10,994 nt of DNA from an uncultured Christensenella sp. (lineage in GTDB: Bacteria; Bacillota; Clostridia; Christensenellales; UBA1242). The notes beneath the pieces were generated by a model that was given only the letters and a program-made list of their open reading frames with translations, had not been told where the DNA came from and did no database searches. Positions 1-7,068 of the stretch are shown piece after piece. Position 1 is the stretch's first letter. Each line of letters opens with the position of its first letter. The stretch is from assembly GCA_949295755.1 (NCBI GenBank), contig CASFMG010000030.1:1-10994 (forward strand), read 5' to 3'. Position numbers and translations under genes: made by a program.

Positions 1-828
1 ACAACACTCATTGAAAACGGCATAGATTTACCAATGGCAAACACACTGATTGTGATTGATGCTGACAGACTTGGACTTTCACAACTATATCAATTAAAGG
101 GTAGAATTGGAAGAAGTGATAGACTTGCTTATGCATATTTTACTTACAATCCGTCAAAAGTGCTTTCACAAGACGCATACAAAAGACTGGATGCAATTTT
201 AGAATTTACTGAACTTGGAAGTGGTTTTAAAATTGCAATGCGAGATTTGGAGATTAGGGGCGCAGGCAATGTTCTTGGCAAAGAACAACACGGACATATG
301 GAAAAAGTTGGATATGAAATGTATTGTAAACTGTTGCAAGAAGCAGTAAACGAACTAAAAGGTAAGAAGAAAAAGGAAGAATTGCCACTTAAAGTGGACA
401 TTTCGTGTCCTGCATTTCTTCCTGATGATTATGTTAAAGGTGATAGTGAAAGAATTAAATTATATTCTCAAATTAGTGAGATTTCTTCGCCTTTGCAACT
501 TGACGAATTAAAAAAATCCACTATTGAAGCATTTGGCGACCTTCCAAAAGAACTTTTAAATCTGTTTAAAATTGCACTTATAAAAAATTTGTGTGTTAAA
601 CTTGAAGCAAAAAGAATAGTTTGTGATGCTGTAAACACCAAAATATATTTGTATAAAAAGGAAGAAATAATTTCTCAAAAATGTGCTGAAACAATAAACA
701 AGTTTAAAGATATTTGTGTTTTAAAATTTGAAGATGTGCCAATAATTGTTTTAGATTTAAAAAATATGACAATTCAAGAAAAATTAGATTTTATTATTAA
801 ATTTTTATTAAACACTACAAATAATTAG
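1..828 (+). CDS. mfd: Transcription-repair coupling factor Mfd, C-terminal 275 residues (5' end outside window)
   Basis: Mfd is a cytoplasmic superfamily 2 DNA translocase that pushes stalled RNA polymerase off DNA and recruits UvrA for transcription-coupled repair. The frame is open from base 1, before the first ATG at 34. It starts in helicase motif V (TTLIENGIDLP, residues 1-11). Motif VI follows (QLYQLKGRIGRSDR, about 28-41), then the Mfd-typical segment with RDLEIRGAGNVLGKEQHG (about 81-98), which belongs to the translocation module. Residues from about 120 form the C-terminal TRCF domain (PF03461-like, LPLKVDISCPAFLPDDY onward) that contacts UvrA. RecG shares the helicase motifs but not this C-terminal part. 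Full Mfd is about 1150 residues, so roughly three quarters lie to the left. The stop is TAG at 826-828. In many clostridia mfd is followed by a PrsA-like foldase, as here. No strong terminator is seen after the stop. Confidence 0.96.
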   Translation, partial: TTLIENGIDLPMANTLIVIDADRLGLSQLYQLKGRIGRSDRLAYAYFTYNPSKVLSQDAYKRLDAILEFTELGSGFKIAMRDLEIRGAGNVLGKEQHGHMEKVGYEMYCKLLQEAVNELKGKKKKEELPLKVDISCPAFLPDDYVKGDSERIKLYSQISEISSPLQLDELKKSTIEAFGDLPKELLNLFKIALIKNLCVKLEAKRIVCDAVNTKIYLYKKEEIISQKCAETINKFKDICVLKFEDVPIIVLDLKNMTIQEKLDFIIKFLLNTTNN

Positions 829-835
829 TTTTTGA

Positions 836-864
836 TTGATTTTTAATTTTTGATAATATATAAT
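836..864 (+). promoter_or_regulatory. Sigma-A-type promoter of the foldase lipoprotein gene
   Basis: A TTGATT -35 box (836-841) is separated by exactly 17 bases from a perfect TATAAT -10 box (859-864). The predicted transcription start is near 871, just upstream of the GGAG ribosome binding site at 879-882. This suggests the gene can be transcribed independently of mfd. Based on sequence match only. Confidence 0.7.
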
Positions 865-889
865 AACTTAGTTAAATTGGAGAAAAATT

Positions 890-2554
890 GTGAAAAGGAA
901 GATATCAAGTTTAGTTTTATGTATGCTTTTAGCATTTGTTGTTATATTAAGTGGTTGTGATTTATTTCCTAAAAATTACACTGCGTATTTAAACAAATCG
1001 GTTTGCACAATAACTTATGCTGACGGCGAAAAAGAAGAAATAACAACAGAGGCGTATATAAATGCTTTCAATAGTTATGGTTCAAGTTTAGTGCAAAATG
1101 GTTCAACATACGAAGAAGCAGCAGAACAAACTATTGAAGTTTTAATAAACAGATATGTTTTGTTAAATCACGCAAAAAGTGTAATCACATTAAATGAAGA
1201 TGACAAAAAAGAAATATATGACGATGTTTATACTTCGCTTAAATCAAATTTAGAAACATACGAAACCGAAGTTCGTGAAAAGTGGGATATGGACAAGCCA
1301 AGTTCACAAGAAGATGAAGAAAGTGAGATTGTTTTGTATGAACCATATGTTCCAACGGCAGAAGTTGTTTATATTGACGGGCAATACAAAATTAAACTTT
1401 TAGACACAACAGAAGATAAACAAACAACTAATTTTGCTTCGCTTGATGCAGTAATAGAACAATTTAAAAATTATGCTAGTTATAATGACAATACAGACAA
1501 TACAAAAGTTAGAAAAGAAGCATATAGAAGATTTTTAACAGTGCTCAAAAAGAACGAGCAAAATCTCAATCTCTCAACAGATTATGAAAGTATTTTAAAA
1601 AGATACGTAGAAAAACTATATAAAAGCACGGAAGAAAATTTATACATTACAAAGTTAGAAGATTATTATAAAACAGAAGAAGGTTATTCTACAATTTCTG
1701 TTACACAAGTTTTAAATAAATATAAGTCTTTGCTTCTTCAATCAAAATTTAAGTATGAAGCAAATGCTGAAAATTACGATAAGGCAATGCTTGAATCGTT
1801 TAAAGATGTTTACTATGTTGTAGACGATAATTATTTCTTTGTATCGCATATTTTAATGAAATATGATGAAACAAGTAATACAGGAGAACTTAGCCAAAAA
1901 CAACAATATGACAACTTAAAAACTGAATATGAAAATGGTTATATAACAAAAGCAAAATATGAAGAAAAACTTATTGAACTTGCAAATAGTGTAAAAGCAA
2001 AAATTAGAAATGACAAAGGCGAACAAACAGGTGAAACAATAAGTGCAAGCAAAGTTCTTGCCGATTTAACATTAGATTTAAAATCGGCAAACACAAATGA
2101 AAAGAAATCCGAAATATTTAGGGACTATATGTATAAATATAGCGAAGACACTGGAACAGTCAATGCAGAATATATGTATATTGTTGGAACAGAAACTAGT
2201 CAAATGGTTGAAAGTTTTACAGAAGATGCAAGAAAATTAAACGAGCAAGGAGTATTTGGTTCAATTAGCACCAAACTCGTTGCTTCTGAGTATGGTGTTC
2301 ATATATTATTTTATGGTGGAAAAGTTGAAAATCTTTTCACAGTTTCAAATGTTTCAACATTTAATTTAACAGAAAGTGATATTGAGATTTTAACAAATGC
2401 TAAATTGAGCGCACTTAATAACAAAACTGTATTCGATAAAGTATTTGAACTTTTAAGCGATGACAATTATTCTATTTTTGAAAATATGAACTTAAATGTT
2501 TTGAAAAAAGATTTAAAAATCGAAAAACATAAAAGCGTTTATGAAAATTTATAA
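890..2554 (+). CDS. Parvulin-type peptidyl-prolyl isomerase lipoprotein (PrsA/SurA-like foldase)
   Basis: This is a probable extracytoplasmic, membrane-anchored foldase that helps secreted proteins fold. GTG at 890 is chosen because GGAG (879-882) lies 7 bases upstream and the protein then opens with a lipoprotein signal peptide. That signal has MKRK, a hydrophobic core, and the lipobox ILSGC with the lipidated Cys at residue 23. An N-terminal helical region resembles the SurA/PrsA chaperone part. The parvulin signature appears in two pieces: VSHILMKYDE (318-327) opens the rotamase fold, and FTEDARKLNEQGVFGSIS plus EYGVHIL (443-473) closes it. About 110 residues rich in charged helix lie between them, much longer than in a standard parvulin domain. 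At 554 residues it is also longer than B. subtilis PrsA (about 290). The position after mfd matches clostridial gene order. Catalytic activity is uncertain because the domain is divergent. It is transcribed alone, with promoter at 836-864 and terminator at 2558-2588. Confidence 0.82.
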   Translation: MKRKISSLVLCMLLAFVVILSGCDLFPKNYTAYLNKSVCTITYADGEKEEITTEAYINAFNSYGSSLVQNGSTYEEAAEQTIEVLINRYVLLNHAKSVITLNEDDKKEIYDDVYTSLKSNLETYETEVREKWDMDKPSSQEDEESEIVLYEPYVPTAEVVYIDGQYKIKLLDTTEDKQTTNFASLDAVIEQFKNYASYNDNTDNTKVRKEAYRRFLTVLKKNEQNLNLSTDYESILKRYVEKLYKSTEENLYITKLEDYYKTEEGYSTISVTQVLNKYKSLLLQSKFKYEANAENYDKAMLESFKDVYYVVDDNYFFVSHILMKYDETSNTGELSQKQQYDNLKTEYENGYITKAKYEEKLIELANSVKAKIRNDKGEQTGETISASKVLADLTLDLKSANTNEKKSEIFRDYMYKYSEDTGTVNAEYMYIVGTETSQMVESFTEDARKLNEQGVFGSISTKLVASEYGVHILFYGGKVENLFTVSNVSTFNLTESDIEILTNAKLSALNNKTVFDKVFELLSDDNYSIFENMNLNVLKKDLKIEKHKSVYENL

Positions 2555-2557
2555 TAA

Positions 2558-2588
2558 AAAAAATAAAGGTTAAAGACCTTTATTTTTT
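2558..2588 (+). terminator. Rho-independent terminator after the foldase gene
   Basis: A perfect 13-bp stem (2558-2570 paired with 2576-2588) encloses the 5-base loop TAAAG. The stem core is AAAGGT/ACCTTT, and a run of A on the left and T on the right means it could work in both directions. It begins 3 bases after the stop codon. Confidence 0.88.
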
Positions 2589-2616
2589 GTTTTGTGGTTA
2601 ATAATATTAAATAATC

Positions 2617-2645
2617 TTTACAATTAAAATTTATTTTGTTACAAT
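2617..2645 (+). promoter_or_regulatory. Extended -10 promoter giving a near-leaderless flippase mRNA
   Basis: The -35 box TTTACA (2617-2622) is followed by a 17-base spacer and TACAAT (2640-2645). A TG at 2637-2638 provides the extended -10 motif. The predicted start of transcription (about 2651-2653) is 1-3 bases before the ATG at 2654, so there is no room for a Shine-Dalgarno site, and none is visible. Confidence 0.65.
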
Positions 2646-2653
2646 TAAACGGC

Positions 2654-4039
2654 ATGGAAAAGTTTGTCTTAAAAAAATTTGATAAAACAATAAAAATGGG
2701 AAAAAGTTCTCATATTTTTTCGTGCAAAAAAAAGTTAAGTGGAAAAGTAGAAAAAAATGATGTTGAGCAATTGGTGTTAGACTTAAATAATACAAAAAAA
2801 ATAAATAATGAATTAAATGCCGAAATTGATGGTTCAACTTATAGTGAACAAGAACAACTTGAAGACGCCGAGCAAAGTGTGTCAAAGCAAAAAGGCAAAA
2901 AAAAGAAAATTTGGAATGCTATTTTTTTTGTAATAAATATTGTTGTTGTTTGTGGGATTTTATATTATCAATTGACTCACGAAAAAATATCTTCTTTTTC
3001 TGATTTAAAAGGTTTAAAGTTTTATTATATTCCCGTTTTATTGTTAATTTTTGTTGCAATTATGGTTATTGATGCATATAGAACAAATTTGTTTTTAAAA
3101 AAATCTGGCAACAGGTCAAGACCATATCTATGCTATAAAATGTGTGCAATAGGCAGATATTATGATAACATAACTCCAATGTCGTCAGGTGGTGAACCGT
3201 CTCAAATTTTTTATATGAACCATAGGGGACTTAACGCAAGTTCGTCAATTTCTGTTCCTATGGCAAGATATGTTATTTCGCAAATGTCGTGGATGATTAT
3301 TGGGCTTATTGCTGTTATTTGTATTATATTTACAAATGTGATGGATGTCAGTGTTGTTTTGGTTGTGGGACTTTTGGGATTTGCTGCAAATATAACTTTA
3401 TTATCAATTTGTTTATTACTTTCTATGAGTAAAAAAATAGGCAATAAATTAGTTGTTAAAGTATTGAGATTTTTGCAAAAAATTCACGTTGTTAAACATT
3501 ATGAAAAACAATACGACAAAGTTATGAAAGTTGTTGTGAACTACCAAAACACAATGACGACATATGCAAAAAATAAATGGTTTTTCTTGTATACACTTTT
3601 ATTGTCTATTATGGTATATATTTTAACTTATACAATGCCATATGTTATATATCTAATGCTTGGTGGAACAAATTACGGGATTTGGGCAAATATGCTTGTT
3701 TTTTCTGTTATTATTGAACTTGCATCAAGTATTATTCCACTTCCTGGGGGAACAGGAATGAATGAGATTTCATTTACTTTCATTTTTGCAAGTATTTTCC
3801 CAGAGGGAACTGTGTTTTGGGGATTGTTGTTTTGGAGATTTATGACATATTATATTTATATTTTACAAGGAATTTCTATTGTAATTTATGATTATTTTGT
3901 TGGAAATAAAAAATTTAAATGGCTTCAAAAAAAGTGGGAACTTGAAACCGAAAGTGCACTTTTTAAGGAAGAACAAATAAAAAAATATAACAAACAGCGA
4001 AAAAATAGAAAAAAATCATTAAATAATCTGCAAAAATAA
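2654..4039 (+). CDS. Flippase-like integral membrane protein (PF03706, UPF0104/YbhN-like)
   Basis: This is a polytopic membrane protein of the lysylphosphatidylglycerol synthase transmembrane-region family (PF03706). Members are integral membrane proteins linked to lipid or polyprenol-linked substrate handling, but the exact substrate cannot be read from sequence. ATG 2654 is preferred over the TTG at 2636 because it falls at the predicted transcription start. The 461-residue protein begins with about 85 hydrophilic, lysine- and glutamate-rich residues, presumably cytosolic. Several membrane helices follow (about 87-106, 123-141, 205-228, 233-257, 308-336, 345-362, 376-412). Family signatures are GRYYDNITPMSSGGEPSQI (167-185) and IPLPGGTGMNE (361-371). 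A lysine-rich cytosolic tail ends it. There is no catalytic MprF domain, so it is not a full lysyl-PG synthase. It is a single-gene unit between terminators at 2558-2588 and 4086-4114. An unusual feature is the absence of a ribosome binding site. Confidence 0.85.
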   Translation: MEKFVLKKFDKTIKMGKSSHIFSCKKKLSGKVEKNDVEQLVLDLNNTKKINNELNAEIDGSTYSEQEQLEDAEQSVSKQKGKKKKIWNAIFFVINIVVVCGILYYQLTHEKISSFSDLKGLKFYYIPVLLLIFVAIMVIDAYRTNLFLKKSGNRSRPYLCYKMCAIGRYYDNITPMSSGGEPSQIFYMNHRGLNASSSISVPMARYVISQMSWMIIGLIAVICIIFTNVMDVSVVLVVGLLGFAANITLLSICLLLSMSKKIGNKLVVKVLRFLQKIHVVKHYEKQYDKVMKVVVNYQNTMTTYAKNKWFFLYTLLLSIMVYILTYTMPYVIYLMLGGTNYGIWANMLVFSVIIELASSIIPLPGGTGMNEISFTFIFASIFPEGTVFWGLLFWRFMTYYIYILQGISIVIYDYFVGNKKFKWLQKKWELETESALFKEEQIKKYNKQRKNRKKSLNNLQK

Positions 4040-4085
4040 GTATTTTTTTTAAAAATTTAAAAAATAAATGATCGATAGATATTTG

Positions 4086-4114
4086 AAAAAATTAAACGAG
4101 AGTTTAATTTTTTT
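4086..4114 (+). terminator. Terminator with GNRA-type tetraloop after the flippase gene
   Basis: A perfect 12-bp stem (4086-4097 with 4102-4113) is capped by the loop GAGA closed by C-G, which fits the stable GNRA tetraloop class. The right arm runs into seven T residues. It lies 46 bases after the flippase stop and before the ribosome binding site of the next gene. Confidence 0.85.
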
Positions 4115-4143
4115 CTTTATGTTAAAAATTAAATGAGGTTAAT

Positions 4144-4647
4144 ATGAATAAAAATAGTAAACGAAATTATGTTTTTGCAATTTGTATATTATCTTTTCTT
4201 TTAGTTTTAAGTGCAATATATAATTTTATGGGAGGATTTAAGTTTGATAACTTAATAGAAATAAATGCCGTTGTTGGAGATGATGTTGAAATAAAGTTAA
4301 ATGGGCTAGGAGCAGAAGGGAAAACATTGGCCATTAGTGGAGCAAGTTTGCCAGATGATACCATTAAACAAAACATTCAAATAACTTTGCCTAACATCGA
4401 AACAACTAATTTGGTATTAAGGACAAAAATGGTTTTAAACGATACTTTTGTATCTGTTAGTGGTTTTAATTCTTGGCAACTAGGCGAAGATAATTACTAC
4501 TATTTTAATGATGAATTACTCCAAAATCAAACAGTTGGTTTATCAAATGAAATACGATTATCCAATGATTTAATGTTAAATAAAAACAAAATATATTTTA
4601 TTAACATTATTGTAGAACTTTTTTATGCTGATGGTCTAAATTTGTAA
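4144..4647 (+). CDS. Small membrane-anchored or secreted protein, weakly TasA/camelysin-like, function unknown
   Basis: This 167-residue protein is not recognised with certainty. ATG 4144 has GAGG (4135-4138) 5 bases upstream. Residues 8-28 form one hydrophobic helix after a basic start (MNKNSKR), acting either as a signal anchor or an uncleaved signal peptide, with no lipobox. The rest is predicted to be extracellular and beta-rich. The segment LRTKMVL (92-98), W111, GEDNYYYFN (114-122) and a following leucine-rich stretch resembles the pattern of TasA/camelysin-type beta-sandwich proteins. In those, an Arg-Val strand is followed by W and a G-x-YYYYN turn. Here the similarity is a pattern only, and the protein is short and lacks a linked SipW-type peptidase gene. 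The 3' end overlaps the convergent deacetylase gene by 25 bp, so no separate terminator fits. No promoter is obvious after the upstream terminator. Confidence 0.7.
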   Translation: MNKNSKRNYVFAICILSFLLVLSAIYNFMGGFKFDNLIEINAVVGDDVEIKLNGLGAEGKTLAISGASLPDDTIKQNIQITLPNIETTNLVLRTKMVLNDTFVSVSGFNSWQLGEDNYYYFNDELLQNQTVGLSNEIRLSNDLMLNKNKIYFINIIVELFYADGLNL

Positions 4648-5687
4648 TCGTAAACCATTTCTGGATTAAAAAATGGATATAAGTTTGCATCTTTTTTTCT
4701 AAGTGTTGTTCCATCAATAACTTTTCTGTCCATAAATAAAACTTTGTCCTTATTTTTTGTTGGCAAATATGAGTAAAAAGTTTTCATTCCAACTCCACAA
4801 AAAAGTTCAAATCCAGCATTCTCTAGTGCGATATGTTTTTGTGTTTTTTGTCCATTTTTGTATACTTCCCATTCTCCATATGGATAAACATAAATATTTG
4901 TTTTGCCAATTAGTGGTTCAACTTCATTTTGCCAAAGTTCAATTTCTTCATAAAATTGTTCATTTGATATACTAGTCATATGATAATGTCCGTATGAATG
5001 GCAAGCAAAGTTCCAACCATTTTCTTTTAATTTTGCAATTATTGGTTTTACTTTGTTTATTTCTTCTTGTCTATTTATTAAATTTTTGGACTGTGTTCTG
5101 TATCCAAGAATTCCATCATATCCCGTTAAATTAAGAGTTCCTTTGGCTCCACGAATAGAAAATGATGGGTGCTTTTCAACAAAATCTTCAAGTATTGGAA
5201 TAAATTCATTTGAGTAAGAAATGTCTTCTCTGCCATTTATTAAGGTTGATGTTGCTAATTTGTTATTGTTGTCAATTATTATTTTATCAACCATACCCAT
5301 ACCCATTTTTTTATGGTCATAGTTTACATCATCAAAAGAAAGTATAAGTGGTTTTTTACCAACAGGCACTTTTATTTGTTGTTTTTCTATATTTCCATTG
5401 TTGTTTTTAAATGTTTCGTTTATATCGACTAATGCATAGTTGTTTGTATAAAGTGAATTTAAAATTTTTATAAATTCATCTTTTGTAATACAATCTATAT
5501 CATAGTTTTCTCGCATAGGATTATTTTTTTTAAAAGCAATGTCGGGATAGGCTATTAAACAATGGGTGAATAAATGTTCAACTGTTGATGTGAAATAATA
5601 TTCGTCATTACTAATTATGCCTGTAGTAAATACACTGCAAACAATCAAAAATGATGATATTAAGATTAAAAATACAATTTTTTTCAT
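4623..5687 (-). CDS. Membrane-anchored polysaccharide deacetylase (NodB-type)
   Basis: Metal-dependent deacetylase of the carbohydrate esterase 4/NodB fold (PF01522-like). It likely removes acetyl groups from peptidoglycan or another surface glycan outside the cell. ATG 5687 (MKKIVFLILISS) is preferred over the longer frame from a TTG at 5744 because it gives a normal N-terminal signal anchor (residues 2-22). The 354-residue protein shows motif 1 as LSFDD (116-120, Asp pair 119-120), motif 2 as HSYGH (230-234, metal-binding histidines), YPYG (268-271) and DRKVIDG (320-326). Motifs 1 and 2 are about 110 residues apart, roughly 60 more than in a minimal NodB domain. The insert contains HPSFSIRGAKG and TGYDGILGYRT (173-197), which I associate with a known Firmicutes subfamily. 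All key residues are present, so it is probably active. No Shine-Dalgarno site precedes the ATG. It is the only minus-strand gene and converges on the gene at 4144-4647. Confidence 0.88.
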   Translation of the reverse strand: MKKIVFLILISSFLIVCSVFTTGIISNDEYYFTSTVEHLFTHCLIAYPDIAFKKNNPMRENYDIDCITKDEFIKILNSLYTNNYALVDINETFKNNNGNIEKQQIKVPVGKKPLILSFDDVNYDHKKMGMGMVDKIIIDNNNKLATSTLINGREDISYSNEFIPILEDFVEKHPSFSIRGAKGTLNLTGYDGILGYRTQSKNLINRQEEINKVKPIIAKLKENGWNFACHSYGHYHMTSISNEQFYEEIELWQNEVEPLIGKTNIYVYPYGEWEVYKNGQKTQKHIALENAGFELFCGVGMKTFYSYLPTKNKDKVLFMDRKVIDGTTLRKKDANLYPFFNPEMVYDYKFRPSA

Positions 5688-5798
5688 ATTTTTAGTATGA
5701 TATAAATTCCATAAAATAAACAATAAATTGCCAAAAAATAGCAAAAATGTATAAAAACAAGTGTAATTATTTGTGTTATAACTTTTTTGAGGTAGAAA

Positions 5799-6998
5799 AT
5801 GGAAAATGAATTTTATGATAGAATAGTTTATAGAAAAAATGCCTTTTTAGAGTTAAAAGATTTTTTAACACAAAATTACAGCGATAAAAAAATTTTGCTT
5901 ATATCAACAAAAAGTTTGGTTAATGCAAGTTTGACTGAAATAATGAATATGATTTCCGTTTCTGGATGTAGTTTTAAACATTTTATTGCAAAAAATAATT
6001 TTTCTAGTTATGAATTAAAGCAAATAAGTGAACTTTTAACACTTGAAAATTTTGATTTATATATTGTTTTTGGAGCAGGTAGAGCAACAATGGTTACGAA
6101 ATATTTTGCTAACATTTTTTGTGTTCCTTATATCGTGTGTCCATCTTGTTGTTCAAATTCGTCGTTTTTTTCTAAAATTTGTATAAATCCATATGATAGT
6201 ACAAGAAGTTTCATATGCGATTATCCACAAAAAATTTTTATAAATGAAAGTGTTATTAAAACAATGCCACGAAAACTTGTAAAACAAGGTGTTTTTTTTG
6301 TTATGGCAATGGAAGAAATGTTGACAGTGTCAACTATTGAAAATATTTTATTTGATAAGCATATTGATATGTCACAAATTGCTAAGATAATCACAAAATT
6401 AAAAAATGAAATAAAAGGTATAATGTCAGGCGATGTTGATAGTAAGTTGATTTTAACAGACATAATTATTGACTTATCATTTGAATTGGATAAAATTGAC
6501 TTGTTTAAAAATGCTAATTTTAACTTATATACAATTATGCAAAAGGTGTTTGTTAATTCAGGAGATTTAACCGGTAGTGGAGAAATATATTTATTGGCAT
6601 CAAAAACACTTTTACTTTGTTATAAAAATTTATTTTCGCAGAAAAAAATTAAACAATTAGAATTACCCAATTTTCCAAAAATTGTAAAAAATATAGAAAA
6701 ATACTCTATTTTTCATAAAAAAATTAACAATTTATCATTTTTTAATGATATTTTATCTAAAAAAGAACTTTTAATTAGATTAAATAATTTAAAAGAAGAA
6801 TTCTTATTTCAATGCAATAAAAGAATTGATGAGCAAACTAATTTGCTAGACATTATTAAAAATTATGATGATATCTTTACATATCAAACACCAAAGGTTA
6901 GTGATGTTTTTAGTGCTGTAAAAATTTTGCCGTATGTGTGTGAAAACAATTTTATTGTTAATCTTTTGGGTGGGCTTGGATTTGCAAACGCTTTTTAG
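5799..6998 (+). CDS. Degenerate glycerol-1-phosphate dehydrogenase/iron-alcohol-dehydrogenase-like protein, probably inactive
   Basis: This 399-residue protein follows the layout of the sn-glycerol-1-phosphate dehydrogenase (AraM/EgsA) branch of the iron-containing dehydrogenase superfamily. That family uses NAD(P)H and a metal to reduce dihydroxyacetone phosphate. Family-like landmarks are FGAGRATMVTKYFANIFCVP (91-110), the usual glycine-rich cofactor loop, PSCCSNSSFFS (115-125), the usual P-T-x-x-S-x-D block, GSGEIYLLAS (259-268), the usual G-x-E-H-x-x-S-H block, and a C-terminal PYVCENNFIVNLLGGLG. The Asp expected after the glycine loop is Val99. The metal-ligand Asp expected near PRKLVKQG (157-164) is replaced by VFF, and the histidine expected in the third block is Tyr263. 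The fold is therefore probably kept while dehydrogenase activity is lost. ATG 5799 has GAGG (5789-5792) 6 bases upstream. The terminator at 7006-7034 ends it. Its role is unknown; a structural or binding role is possible. Confidence 0.65.
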   Translation: MENEFYDRIVYRKNAFLELKDFLTQNYSDKKILLISTKSLVNASLTEIMNMISVSGCSFKHFIAKNNFSSYELKQISELLTLENFDLYIVFGAGRATMVTKYFANIFCVPYIVCPSCCSNSSFFSKICINPYDSTRSFICDYPQKIFINESVIKTMPRKLVKQGVFFVMAMEEMLTVSTIENILFDKHIDMSQIAKIITKLKNEIKGIMSGDVDSKLILTDIIIDLSFELDKIDLFKNANFNLYTIMQKVFVNSGDLTGSGEIYLLASKTLLLCYKNLFSQKKIKQLELPNFPKIVKNIEKYSIFHKKINNLSFFNDILSKKELLIRLNNLKEEFLFQCNKRIDEQTNLLDIIKNYDDIFTYQTPKVSDVFSAVKILPYVCENNFIVNLLGGLGFANAF

Positions 6999-7005
6999 TA
7001 ACTAT

Positions 7006-7034
7006 AAAAAATTAGGGTAACCTGATTTTTTTTT
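7006..7034 (+). terminator. Terminator with GTAA tetraloop after the dehydrogenase-like gene
   Basis: An 11-bp stem (7006-7016 with 7021-7031, one G-T wobble) is capped by GTAA closed by G-C, again a GNRA-type loop. Nine T residues follow (7026-7034). It starts 8 bases after the stop codon. Confidence 0.85.
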
Positions 7035-7063
7035 GTTTAAATATTAAATTATTGGCAATAAAT
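7035..7063 (+). promoter_or_regulatory. Candidate sigma-F-like (forespore) promoter before the 7069 gene
   Basis: GTTTA (7035-7039) fits the sigma-F -35 pattern GYWTA. GGCAATAAAT (7054-7063) fits six of seven fixed positions of the -10 pattern GGnRAnAnTW. The spacer is 14 bases, one shorter than usual. The same arrangement recurs before spoIIQ. The predicted start is at or next to the ATG, implying a leaderless message. Weak evidence in AT-rich DNA. Confidence 0.3.
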
Positions 7064-7068
7064 TTTAT

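Noticed and set aside
2631..2885. Minus-strand open frame of 84 codons
   Set aside because: It is antisense to the flippase N-terminus. Its composition is explained by the lysine-rich coding strand.
4571..4609. Inverted repeat as an intrinsic terminator of the deacetylase
   Set aside because: No T-run follows it in the minus-strand direction, and it lies within coding sequence.
4757..4975. Plus-strand open frame of 72 codons
   Set aside because: It is antisense to the well-supported deacetylase, between the HSYGH motif and the C-terminus.
5688..5744. Longer N-terminus of the deacetylase from a TTG at 5744
   Set aside because: It puts 19 residues before a normal MKKIVF signal anchor and uses a rare start codon without a ribosome binding site.
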